64,000 bases of DNA from Catellatospora methionotrophica. GTDB taxonomy: Bacteria > Actinomycetota > Actinomycetes > Mycobacteriales > Micromonosporaceae. Where the stretch lies: NCBI RefSeq assembly GCF_011297335.1, contig NZ_JAAOTJ010000001.1, forward strand, positions 1,426,001 through 1,490,000, written 5' to 3'. The notes under the pieces were generated by a model. It ran no database searches. It saw only the letters and a list, made by a program, of their open reading frames with translations, and was not told the DNA's origin. The position numbers and the translations under genes are program-made. Below, one piece after another: positions 1-8,141 of the stretch (position 1 is its first letter; every line of letters begins with the position of its first letter).

Positions 1-35
1 ACCACCGCCGCCGCCACCGCTCGGGTGAGGTCGGG

Positions 36-1058
36 TCAGCCCGTCGTCGCCGCGGCGGCCGGGACGGCCGGCTTGCCGCGCTCGCGGAACCACTTCATCC
101 ACCAGTACATGCCGCGGGCGAGGCAGACGAGCGTCACGGCGAAGAACAGGGTGTAGACGATGTTGAACTGCATCAGCACGCCGTACACGATCGCGACGCT
201 GGAGCCGAACATGAACTGCCACTTGAACGGGCCGGGTGTGGTGCCCGGGTCCGTGATCATGTAGTTGGTGAACAGCACGAACGCCACCCCGGTCATCGGC
301 GCCAACGCCGCCCACAGCGCGACGTCCCAGACGAAGTGCCGGATCAGTGCCTGGATCACGAACGCGCCCATCCAGCCCATGATCAGGCCGACCTTCTTGG
401 TCAGCATCGCGTTGAGCACCGTGCCCGCCGTGATGATGATGAGCGGCACCATGATCCGGATGACGTCGGGCACGTTCTCCGTGAAGTGGTACGGCGGCGC
501 GACGTTGACCCAGGCGAACGCGAGCAGCGTGATGGTGATGCCGAAGTTCGACGGGTTCATGAAGTGCCGCATCCGGCCGTTGATCGGCGCCTGCAGCACG
601 TACTTCTGCCCCACGGCCACCACCACCGCGAAGGCGATGGGCCAGAACAGGTCGTTGGCGTACAGCAGCATGTTCGCCGCCAGCGCCGTGATGTGGGTGG
701 GCAGCAGGAACGTGTACAGGCCCCAGACGCCGTTGCCCCGGTACCCGACCGGGCGCTTCTGCGCCCACGCCTGGATGCGCTCGCTGACCAGCTCGGTGCT
801 GTAACCGACGGCCAGGGCCAGGAACGGCCAGGCCCACGGCTGCTCGAAACCGAGCACGGTGTAGCCGAGGATGTTGAAGATGGACATGGAGATGGCGAAG
901 TTGCGCAGGGCCTTGTAGCGGGGATCGGCGTTGTCGACCCGGGGGGCCTTGGCCACCGTGGGCATCGTGGTCGCGGGCGTGGCCGCCGGGCGGGCGGCGG
1001 TGGTCACCGGTTTCTTGATGGTGATCGCCGGTGTGGTCACTCTCTCGGCGTGCGTCAT
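36..1058 (-). CDS. unbU: Enediyne biosynthesis membrane protein UnbU
   Basis: This 340-residue polytopic membrane protein has a Pro/Ala/Thr-rich cytosolic N-terminus (about residues 1-48) followed by roughly nine or ten hydrophobic segments. A late segment followed by MITDPGTTP resembles the RnfD/NqrB fold of membrane flavoproteins. UnbU is one of the three unknown proteins conserved in enediyne warhead cassettes, and its reaction is not established. The ATG overlaps the stop of unbV (ATGA), so the two are translationally coupled and share the promoter upstream of unbV. The family call rests on the RnfD-like topology plus the enediyne context. A role in electron transfer or export is inference. 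Confidence 0.85.
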   Translation of the reverse strand: MTHAERVTTPAITIKKPVTTAARPAATPATTMPTVAKAPRVDNADPRYKALRNFAISMSIFNILGYTVLGFEQPWAWPFLALAVGYSTELVSERIQAWAQKRPVGYRGNGVWGLYTFLLPTHITALAANMLLYANDLFWPIAFAVVVAVGQKYVLQAPINGRMRHFMNPSNFGITITLLAFAWVNVAPPYHFTENVPDVIRIMVPLIIITAGTVLNAMLTKKVGLIMGWMGAFVIQALIRHFVWDVALWAALAPMTGVAFVLFTNYMITDPGTTPGPFKWQFMFGSSVAIVYGVLMQFNIVYTLFFAVTLVCLARGMYWWMKWFRERGKPAVPAAAATTG

Positions 1059-3007
1059 CGCGCCGCCACCTCCTGTGCCTTGTCGGTGAGGGTGAGGTCG
1101 TGCCAGCCGGCGGCCAGGTCCAGGCGGCTGCTGTGCGGGTTGCCGTTGAGGTCGCGCCAGCTCAGCTCGACCGACACCGGCTTACCGCCGGCGTTGCCGA
1201 GCCCGAAGAAGACCTCGAAGCTGCGCTTGCCGGAGTGGCCGCCGCCGCCGTCGAGCTGTGCCACGTGGGTGGCCCCGTCGGCGGTGGTCAGCTTCGCCAC
1301 GGCCCCGTAGGCGGGCGTGCCGGGAGCCCCGGCGCCGGTCGTCGGGCGGTACAGGCGCAGGCCCAGGTAGTCGCCGCGCTTGGTGGTGTCGTTGCGGAAG
1401 AACTGCGGCGCGCCCCACTGCCGGGCGATCATCAGATCCTGGTCGCCGTCGTTGTCGACGTCGGCCACGGCGATGCCGCGCGACGGGGTGGGGTCACCCA
1501 GCCCGAGGTCGTCGGCGAGGTTGACGAACTTCTCGCTGCCGTCCTCGCGGACCCAGAAGCCGATCGGCTGGCTGCCGGAGATGTCGTCGCCGGGCATCGC
1601 CTTGGGCCACATGTCCGGCTCCTGCAGCAGCAGGTCGTTGGTCATCGCCAGTTCCTGCAGCCAGTTGAATCGGTTGATGGTGCCCTTGACGAAGCCGCAG
1701 GCCTGCACGACGGCGAGCCGGCCGCTGTTGTCGAAGTCGGCCATCTTGGCGTCCCAGCCCCAGCCGACCCAGGCCATGTTCATCGCGGAGGCCTTGTTCA
1801 CGAACGGCGCGTCGCCGCGCGACATGCGGGCCCTGGCGTCGGCGGCGTCAGCGGCGTCGTTGCGCCACACCATGTTGCTCTCTTCCAGGCCCCACTCGGC
1901 GGTGATGTTGCTGACGAACATGTCGAAACGGCCGGTGCTCGCCAGGTCGCCGAACTCGATCGACATGCCCTTGAACGAGTCGTGGCCCAGGACCAGCGAC
2001 TTCGGGTCGAACGGCCCGCGGCTGCCCTCGATCAGCTTGAACTTGATCTTTCCGGGGGTGGACACGTTGTGGAACATCCGGTCGTTGCCGAAGTCGTTGG
2101 CCAGGTACAGCTCCGGCAGCTGGTCGCCGTCGAGGTCGGCCGAGGCCGCCCCCAGCGTCCAGCCGGTCGCGAACTCGGGGGCGATGGCGACCTGCTCCTC
2201 GAACCGCGCGCCCTTGGCGGTGGCCGAGACCCAGCGCATGATGTGCGCGCCGCCCGCGTTCTGCGCCCGCGACATGGAGTGGTTCATCTGCACGCCGGGC
2301 TGGCCGTTCGGGTCCAGCACCTGGGTGTCGGGGAAGTAGTTGAACACGCCGATGTCGGCGTGGCCGTCACCGTCGAAGTCCGCGACCGCGACGGCGTTGG
2401 TGTTCCACAGCTTGCCGTGGTACTTGCCGTCCGGCGACGGGAGCTGCTCCAGCAGCTCGGTGGCGGTGAAACAGGGCCGCGCCAGCGGGTCCCGGCCACC
2501 GTTGTGGATGAACAGCACCGGGGTCCGGCCCCAGTAGTAGACGAGCAGGTCGTTCCACCCGTCGAGGTTGAAGTCACCTGGTACGCAGCCCATCGGCGCG
2601 CTCGTGTCGCTGATCGGCAGCGGCGCGGTGTCCAGCACGAACGGGGCGTAGGACTGGCCGCTGCCCGGCGCCGGGGTCACCACGACCGCGTCGGTGCGGG
2701 TGTCGACCAGGCACAGGTCGTCGGCCTTGCCGCCGCCGTCGAGGTCGTTGACGCTGATGGCCGCGCCGACCGACGACACCCACGACTTGATGTGCTCGTA
2801 CTTGGGGTTGACCTCGCGCACGTGGTTCTCCGGCAGGCCGGGCGGCAGCGCGATCGGCTGCTCGGTGAACGTGAAGCGCGAGGCCAGGTCCGCCCGGTCG
2901 GCTGCCGACGCCTCGGGCAGCTGGGCGGCCACGAACAGCGTGCCGACCAGTGCGAGGACGAAGGCGGCGGGTGCGAGCCGGCGGAGCACGCCGGGTTTCT
3001 GGGACAT
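1055..3007 (-). CDS. unbV: Enediyne biosynthesis protein UnbV (FG-GAP/VCBS repeats, ASPIC/UnbV domain)
   Basis: This 650-residue protein starts with a hydrophobic segment (about residues 13-31, ending near ASA), suggesting export or membrane anchoring. At least six calcium-binding-type repeats of the form D-x-D-x-D/N-G follow (for example NDLDGGGKADD, ADFDGDGHADIG, ADVDNDGDQDLM), as in FG-GAP/VCBS beta-propellers. The C-terminal region (about 545-640) matches the ASPIC/UnbV domain. The family is a hallmark of enediyne warhead cassettes, with unknown biochemical function. The start is preceded by GGAG in the leader. It is co-transcribed with unbU, and its long leader carries a copy of the shared cluster promoter element at 3147-3195. 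Confidence 0.88.
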   Translation of the reverse strand: MSQKPGVLRRLAPAAFVLALVGTLFVAAQLPEASAADRADLASRFTFTEQPIALPPGLPENHVREVNPKYEHIKSWVSSVGAAISVNDLDGGGKADDLCLVDTRTDAVVVTPAPGSGQSYAPFVLDTAPLPISDTSAPMGCVPGDFNLDGWNDLLVYYWGRTPVLFIHNGGRDPLARPCFTATELLEQLPSPDGKYHGKLWNTNAVAVADFDGDGHADIGVFNYFPDTQVLDPNGQPGVQMNHSMSRAQNAGGAHIMRWVSATAKGARFEEQVAIAPEFATGWTLGAASADLDGDQLPELYLANDFGNDRMFHNVSTPGKIKFKLIEGSRGPFDPKSLVLGHDSFKGMSIEFGDLASTGRFDMFVSNITAEWGLEESNMVWRNDAADAADARARMSRGDAPFVNKASAMNMAWVGWGWDAKMADFDNSGRLAVVQACGFVKGTINRFNWLQELAMTNDLLLQEPDMWPKAMPGDDISGSQPIGFWVREDGSEKFVNLADDLGLGDPTPSRGIAVADVDNDGDQDLMIARQWGAPQFFRNDTTKRGDYLGLRLYRPTTGAGAPGTPAYGAVAKLTTADGATHVAQLDGGGGHSGKRSFEVFFGLGNAGGKPVSVELSWRDLNGNPHSSRLDLAAGWHDLTLTDKAQEVAAR

Positions 3008-3356
3008 AGGGTCTCCTCGAAGGACGGCCCCACCGCCGGAGCACGGCGGCGATCCGCGTCACGCGGAACAGGGCTGCAGGTGGAAGCCACACCAGGTCGG
3101 CTGCCGGCGGTGCTGAGAACCGTCCGGCTGCCGCATCCGGCTCACGCCATCGTGGCGGCCGGACGGTCGGCATGTCTTCTCAAGAATTGCGCTCAGATCC
3201 CATCGCGGAATAGTCGCAATTTTGAAGTGGTCCACATCGCGCACGACTCATGAATAGTCCGGCACAAGGCCTGAGAATCACCGCGCAATAGCGTCGCCGA
3301 CCAGCCTGCAATGGGTACGCCGGCGGCTCACACCCGGCTCGGCACAGCGGGACGGC
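3008..3356. other. Intergenic leader and promoter region of unbV
   Basis: No gene is convincing in this 349-bp stretch between unbV and the MerR gene. It is less GC-rich around 3180-3260. It contains the bipartite element at 3147-3195, and an AAATTGCG motif further upstream (about 3215-3225, minus strand) that is also seen upstream of the element in front of the DUF1702 gene at 14958. Confidence 0.7.
3147..3195 (-). promoter_or_regulatory. Shared cluster promoter element, copy C (unbV-unbU)
   Basis: On the minus strand GAGCGCAAT, then a GAGAAGA motif, precedes the -10-like hexamer CACGAT (3149-3154). GCAAT (3186-3190) and the hexamer are separated by 31 nt, exactly as in three other copies in the cluster. 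The element is about 140 nt upstream of the unbV start. Confidence 0.55.
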
Positions 3357-3995
3357 TCACTGCGGCGGGTCGGCGGGCTCGCCGAGGACCTCGGCGAGCC
3401 GGTGCTGCAACGCCATGCGCCGCATGATGTCGAACGCGACGTCGAAGAGCACGATGCGGGCCACCAGGAGCACGGCGTCGCCGGAGCCCGTGGCGCGGTC
3501 GAGCGACTGGGTGGCGAGCTTCTCGGCGACCTCCGCGTAGGGCGCCAGCTCCTCGGCGACGCACGGCACGCCGAGGGCGCGCAGGGCGGCCAGAGCCTGG
3601 ATCAGGCTCTCCCGCTCCGGCCCGGACCGGCCGACACGCCAGCCCAGCCGCTGCAGCATCCTGTCCACGCCGGGCGCGACGCTGTCGTAGGCCTCGCGGT
3701 CCGCAGGCGGGCCCGCGTGCTCGGCCAGCAGCGCCCGGTTCACCACCCGCACCAGTTCCGGTGGTGGCAGCTGGTCGCTGTCGACCGCCGCCAGCACCTC
3801 TCGCACCGACGCCAGGCTCATCATGCCCGCGCCCGTGAGCAGGCGGATCAGCCGCAGCCGGGTGAGGTGGGTCGTGTCGTACTCAGCCTGGTTACGGGCG
3901 GTCGGTATGCCGGCGGGCAGCAGCTGCTCGCGCACATAGAACTTGATCGTGGGAATCGACACACCACTCAGCCTGCTGAGCCTTGAGATTTTCAT
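3357..3995 (-). CDS. MerR family transcriptional regulator
   Basis: This 212-residue regulator has an N-terminal winged-helix MerR domain (residues 1-70: KISRLSRLSGVSIPTIKFYVREQLLP, then the wing). The helical C-terminal region has no cysteine cluster typical of metal sensors and matches no effector domain I recognise. It lies between unbV and the AraC regulator, upstream of a 793-bp non-coding stretch, so it is a candidate pathway-specific or self-resistance regulator of the enediyne cluster. The ATG has only a weak GGTGG ribosome site. The effector and targets are unknown. Confidence 0.8.
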   Translation of the reverse strand: MKISRLSRLSGVSIPTIKFYVREQLLPAGIPTARNQAEYDTTHLTRLRLIRLLTGAGMMSLASVREVLAAVDSDQLPPPELVRVVNRALLAEHAGPPADREAYDSVAPGVDRMLQRLGWRVGRSGPERESLIQALAALRALGVPCVAEELAPYAEVAEKLATQSLDRATGSGDAVLLVARIVLFDVAFDIMRRMALQHRLAEVLGEPADPPQ

Positions 3996-4788
3996 CGACC
4001 ACCATCTCTTTAAGCTGGTCGACCCATGCTGTCACGGAAGATCGAAGACTGGCAAGGCTCGCGATATCGCTGACCGCTCAACAGATAGGCGCGCCCGCAT
4101 CGATGCCCGGCCACCACCGCGCCCCCGCGCGGCCGCCTCTGCTCGTCCCGCAATCACTCATCCTCGAACGTCCACGATGTGGGATTCGGAGCACTCCAGG
4201 ACCCGGTCGCCACCGCGACAGCCTAACCCAGGCTGCCCCAAGGTAGCCGGACAACTACTGCGCGTCACCATGCCGTATCGCGCCCCGTCGCCTTCACCTG
4301 CACGGACACCCGGCAGGCGCCGCGGCAGCCGCCATTCGCGCTAGCACTCCGTGAGCCGAGTGGATAGTGGCAAGCGCAGCCTTTCTCTGTCCACAATGTT
4401 GCTCTGTTTTGGACGGAAGTCGCACCACGCAACGTGAATACCCTGATCACAGCCCGTAGATTTCCTCACGCCCGAACGCCCGTACGACGGAACGCGATCC
4501 GCCGATCGGTCGACCCGTTGCCCCGATCAGCCACCTTCCCTAGCATCGACAGCTATTGACGTCAGGCCGGTATGGGCAGACGGAGGAGACAGCCGTCAAT
4601 TCCCTTGTCCACCCACTGTCCATCCTCCAGAAAACCGTTGGAAGCAACCGCGAAACAAAAGCGACACGCTATTCGCGGATCGGTGACACCGCTCGCGAGT
4701 CGACCGCGGCGGATCGCGAAAAAGGCACGGCCGGCACCTCGTATCGCCATGGGCACACACGCCAAGAACGGGAACCAAGGGAGTCGCA
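3996..4788. other. 793-bp non-coding regulatory region between divergent MerR and AraC genes
   Basis: No open frame here has convincing codon bias. The stretch is clearly less GC-rich than the flanking genes, notably at 4370-4470 and 4600-4700. It must contain the divergent promoters of the MerR (minus) and AraC (plus) genes. A TTGACG at 4556-4561 could be a -35 hexamer for the AraC gene. I see no tRNA, riboswitch or apoprotein-like gene in it. Confidence 0.6.
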
Positions 4789-5601
4789 ATGGACAGCACA
4801 GCCGAGCGGGCGGTCAAACGGGTCATCTCCGTCATGGAGACCAGCCTCGACGAGCAACTGACGATCGACGACATGGCAAAGGTGGCCATGTTCAGCAAGT
4901 TCCACTTCTCGCGGATCTTCCAGCGGGTGACCGGCATCTCGCCCGGCCGCTTCCTGTCCGCGCTGCGCCTGCAGCAGGCGAAGCAGCTACTCGTGTCCAC
5001 GTCGTTCAACGTCTCCGACATCAGCCTGCGCGTGGGCTACACCAGCGTGGGCACGTTCAGCTCCCGCTTCACCCGCAGCGTCGGGCTGTCGCCGACCACG
5101 TACCGCAAGCAGCGCGGCATCACCACGCACATCGCATCCGGCGGCGGCTACACGGCCCCGGACGCGCTGGCCACCGTCCGCGGCGTGATCCGCCCCCACT
5201 ACGGCGACCAGCGCGAGCTCATCTTCTGCGGGCTGTTCCGCGACCGCATCCCCGAAGGGCGGCCGATCAGCTGCACGGTGCTGCACGAACCCGGCCCCTA
5301 CCTGCTGGAGAAGGTGCCGCCGGGGATGTGGTACCTGCTGGTGCACTCCGTGCCGGTCGGCAGCCCCTCGCTGGGCAAGGCCGTCGCCGCCGACGTCGCC
5401 GTCGGCACCCACGGGCCGCTGACCGTACGCCGCGGCGCGATGATCGACGGCGCTGACATCGAGCTCAAGCCCGCCAGCGCGCTCGACCCGCCGGTACTGA
5501 TGGCCCTGCTCGACGTACGCACCGCCGCCCTGCAGCGCATGGCCGCCCGCGCCCAGGCCGGGGGTCAGCCGCCGCGTCTCGCCGAGCCGGCGGCGGGCTG
5601 A
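4789..5601 (+). CDS. AraC family transcriptional regulator with unusual C-terminal domain
   Basis: This 270-residue protein has the AraC/XylS DNA-binding domain at its N-terminus (about residues 8-108), with two helix-turn-helix units (IDDMAKVAMFSKFHFSRIFQ and VSDISLRVGYTSVGTFSSRF) and the usual PTTYRKQ end. Most AraC proteins carry the domain at the C-terminus. The remaining 160 residues look like a beta-rich module (HEPGPYLLEKVPPGMWYLL onward), perhaps a transthyretin-like or ligand-sensing fold. An AAGGGAG ribosome site precedes the ATG. Its place in the cluster makes it the best candidate activator for the shared promoter element, which is inference. Confidence 0.85.
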   Translation: MDSTAERAVKRVISVMETSLDEQLTIDDMAKVAMFSKFHFSRIFQRVTGISPGRFLSALRLQQAKQLLVSTSFNVSDISLRVGYTSVGTFSSRFTRSVGLSPTTYRKQRGITTHIASGGGYTAPDALATVRGVIRPHYGDQRELIFCGLFRDRIPEGRPISCTVLHEPGPYLLEKVPPGMWYLLVHSVPVGSPSLGKAVAADVAVGTHGPLTVRRGAMIDGADIELKPASALDPPVLMALLDVRTAALQRMAARAQAGGQPPRLAEPAAG

Positions 5602-5744
5602 CGAGCCGCGGGTCACGGCCACCGCGCCGCGGCCCGCCGCCTGCCGCCGGCACTTCCGAGGTCTCCCCACCGTCGTGTCATGGACGACGGCCGGGAGACC
5701 TCAGCCATGTCCGGGCCCGGCGGGCCGACCGCCGCCGGGCACGG

Positions 5745-5779
5745 CTGTGGCCGCACCCGGTCACCGGGTGCGGCCACAG
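5745..5779. terminator. Bidirectional terminator hairpin between AraC and P450 genes
   Basis: A perfect 17-bp inverted repeat (CTGTGGCCGCACCCGGT and its complement) with a 1-nt centre lies between two convergent genes. Confidence 0.7.
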
Positions 5780-5785
5780 GCCTGA

Positions 5786-7147
5786 TCAGCGCGCCGACCG
5801 TACCGTCATCGGCAGCCCGCCGCGGATCCGCAGCGACAGCATCGGCTCCGGCACCACCTCGTAGCCTGGCGCCCGCTCCAGCCGCAGCTCGCGGGCCAGC
5901 AGCGCGATGACGAAGGTCGCCTCCATCATGCCGAGGTGGTTGCCGACGCAGAAGCGCGGCCCCGCCCCGAACGGGATGAACGCATACCGCGGCCGCTCAC
6001 CGCTGCGCGACGGATCGAACCGGTCCGGGTCGAACCGGGTCGGGTCCTCCCAGAACCGCGGATGCCGGTGCAGGGTGTACGGGCTGATCAGCACGTCCGC
6101 CCCGGCCGGCACGTGGTAGCCGCCGACCTCGTCGTCGGCCAGCGCGATCCGCGGCAGCAGCCACACGGGCGGGTACATCCGCATGACCTCCTCCACCACC
6201 ATCGCCGTGTAGCGCAGCTGGTGCAGGTCCTCGTACTCCGGCAGCCGGTCGCCGAGCACGCGCACCGCCTCGTCGTGCAGCCGCTGCCATACCTGCGGAT
6301 GCTCGTCGATGAGATACAGCGTCCAGCTCAGCGTGCTCGCGGTCGTCTCGTGCCCGGCCAGCAGCAGGGTCACCAGCTCGTCGCGCAGCCGCATCCGACC
6401 CACGCCGGGATCGGTCTCCTGGTCGGTCGACACGATCAGCCGCGACAGCACGTCGTCGCGGTCCTCGGTGCGGGCCCGCCGCTGCTCCACGAGCTGGTCG
6501 ACGATGCCCTCCAGGTTCTGCCGGGCCTGCCGGAAGCGCCGCTGGCGCGAGGTCGGCAACCAGGCCGGCACCGCGCTGAGCGTCTCCAGCTCGTACATCG
6601 CCTGGTCCTGCACCACGCCGAACATCGCCCCGATCGAGGCGAACGTGCCCAGGTCGGCGTCGAGCAGGGTGCGCCCGAGCACGCCCAGGGTCAGCCCGGT
6701 CATCTCCCCCACGACGTCGACGGGGCCCTGCCCCTCGAACGTGCGGAGCTGGGTCACCAGCGCCTGCGCCTCCAGCGCGATCGCCCCGGCCTGCGCGGCT
6801 ATGCGCTTGCTCTGGAACGCCGGCTGGATGACCTTGCGCTGCTTGCGCCACAGCTCGCCCTCGCTGGTCAGCAGCCCGTCGCCGAGCGCGCGGCGGGCGT
6901 GCACCAGACCGATGCCCTTGTGGTAGTTGGCGGCGTTGTCGGCCAGCACATGCTTGGCGTGGTCCGGGTGGTTGAACAGGTAGAGCGTCTTGTGGCCCAC
7001 CGGGATGCGCGCCGCGTCGCCGTACTGCCCGGCCGCCTCGGCCAGCATGCCGAGCCGGTCGCGGTTCATCACGGACAGCCAGCGCAGTGCGGCCGCCCGG
7101 GACGGGCCCGGCGGCGCCGTCGGCCGCCGGGCTTGCGTGGTCGTCAT
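5786..7147 (-). CDS. Cytochrome P450 of the enediyne operon
   Basis: This 453-residue class E P450 has the I-helix oxygen-binding motif AGHETTAST, the ExxR motif EEVMRMYP, the PERF-like region FDPDRFDPSR and the haem loop FGAGPRFCVG with the axial thiolate at Cys400. It is the last gene of the pksE operon. Its ATG overlaps the stop of the flavin reductase by 4 nt. P450s accompany enediyne cassettes (SgcE7 in C-1027) and are thought to oxidise the nascent polyene core. The exact reaction here is unknown. Confidence 0.9.
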   Translation of the reverse strand: MTTTQARRPTAPPGPSRAAALRWLSVMNRDRLGMLAEAAGQYGDAARIPVGHKTLYLFNHPDHAKHVLADNAANYHKGIGLVHARRALGDGLLTSEGELWRKQRKVIQPAFQSKRIAAQAGAIALEAQALVTQLRTFEGQGPVDVVGEMTGLTLGVLGRTLLDADLGTFASIGAMFGVVQDQAMYELETLSAVPAWLPTSRQRRFRQARQNLEGIVDQLVEQRRARTEDRDDVLSRLIVSTDQETDPGVGRMRLRDELVTLLLAGHETTASTLSWTLYLIDEHPQVWQRLHDEAVRVLGDRLPEYEDLHQLRYTAMVVEEVMRMYPPVWLLPRIALADDEVGGYHVPAGADVLISPYTLHRHPRFWEDPTRFDPDRFDPSRSGERPRYAFIPFGAGPRFCVGNHLGMMEATFVIALLARELRLERAPGYEVVPEPMLSLRIRGGLPMTVRSAR

Positions 7148-7689
7148 GCCTTCACCTCGTGGTCAGGTTCGATCTGCCGGAACTTGCCCTGCAGGAACAG
7201 CAGGGCGGCGTCGTTCTCGCCGCGCCGCAGCGCCACGGCCTCGGCCAGGAAGATCGTGTGGTCTCCCCCGTCGTAGGCGTGGCGCACCTCGCACTCGAAG
7301 TGCGCCAGCGCCTCGGCCAGCAGCGGCGCGCCGGTGCGCGGGCCGGGCACGCAGTCGACGTCGTCGAACTGGCGTCGGCCCATCGGCCGGCCCCGGTCGG
7401 CGAAGTAACGGGCCAGCCGCGCCTGGTGGGCGGCCAGCACCGACACCGCGAACGTCCCGGTGGTGCCGAGCAGGTTGTGCATGACCGCCTCCCGGCCGAC
7501 GCAGATCAGCACCAGTGGCGGATCCAGCGACACGGTCGTGAAGGAGTTGGCGGTCATGCCGTGGGGCGTGGCACCACCGACGGTCACCACGGTGACCCCG
7601 GTGGCGAACGTTCCGAACGCGCGCCGCAGCGAGACCCTGTCTGTCGCGCTGACGTGCGGCGTGGCCTGCGTGTTCACGTACGCCTCCAT
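7144..7689 (-). CDS. Flavin reductase family protein (HpaC/SgcE6 type)
   Basis: This 181-residue protein has the split-barrel FMN-binding fold of NAD(P)H:flavin reductases: AFGTFATGVTVVTV near the N-terminus, then GMTANSFTTVSLDPPLVLICV, then a late HTIFLAEAVA segment. Such enzymes supply reduced flavin to two-component monooxygenases, and SgcE6 plays that role in C-1027 biosynthesis. It lies between the thioesterase (2 nt upstream) and the P450 (4-nt overlap). No two-component flavin monooxygenase is visible in the window, so its partner may lie to the left or be one of the other redox enzymes. Confidence 0.9.
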   Translation of the reverse strand: MEAYVNTQATPHVSATDRVSLRRAFGTFATGVTVVTVGGATPHGMTANSFTTVSLDPPLVLICVGREAVMHNLLGTTGTFAVSVLAAHQARLARYFADRGRPMGRRQFDDVDCVPGPRTGAPLLAEALAHFECEVRHAYDGGDHTIFLAEAVALRRGENDAALLFLQGKFRQIEPDHEVKA

Positions 7690-7691
7690 GG

Positions 7692-8141
7692 TCAGCTCCG
7701 GACCGTGCTGAGCAGGTACGGCTCCAGGGCGCGCGCCAGCGGTTCAGGCACCCGCGCCGGAACGGTCCGGGTGTTCGGGCCGCGCATGCACGCCACCCGC
7801 TGGTTGCCGCGGGCGATGAGCGTCTCGCCGCCCGCCGGGTCCAGCCGTACGTAGTCGAAGCCGAACTGGAGCTGCGTCTGGCCCAGCTCGACCAGCCGCA
7901 TCCGGATCGACAGCTCGTCGAACGCGGTGATCTCGGCGTAGAACTCGCAGTCGACCTTCAGCGTGAACAGCTTGAGGTCGTCCTGCAGGTCGGCCAGGAC
8001 CTCGGGGGCCCGCTCCTTGAGGAACATCTCCCGGCACCGGCCCTGCCAGCGCAGGTAGTTCACGTAGTACACGTTGCCCACGATGTTGGTCTCCTCGAAG
8101 CCCACCGTGTGCCGGTATTCGAAGTAGCCCTCCACGATCAC
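7692..8141 (-). CDS. Enediyne thioesterase (CalE7/SgcE10 type)
   Basis: This 149-residue hotdog-fold thioesterase releases the polyene chain from the PksE acyl carrier protein. Asn19 (EETNIVGNVYYVNYL) and Arg37 (GRCREMF) match the residues considered catalytic in CalE7, where hydrolysis and decarboxylation give heptaene-type products. Its ATG overlaps the stop of pksE by 4 nt, the coupling normally seen for this pair. Length and motifs are standard for the family, so confidence is high. Confidence 0.95.
   Translation of the reverse strand: MIVEGYFEYRHTVGFEETNIVGNVYYVNYLRWQGRCREMFLKERAPEVLADLQDDLKLFTLKVDCEFYAEITAFDELSIRMRLVELGQTQLQFGFDYVRLDPAGGETLIARGNQRVACMRGPNTRTVPARVPEPLARALEPYLLSTVRS

Noticed and set aside
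336-3253. Long plus-strand frames opposite unbU and unbV
   Set aside because: They lack any recognisable motif and are explained by third-position GC bias of the minus-strand genes.
4265-4861. Short frames in the MerR-AraC gap as candidate apoprotein or peptide genes
   Set aside because: No signal peptide, no ribosome site at a suitable distance and no family resemblance to enediyne apoproteins.
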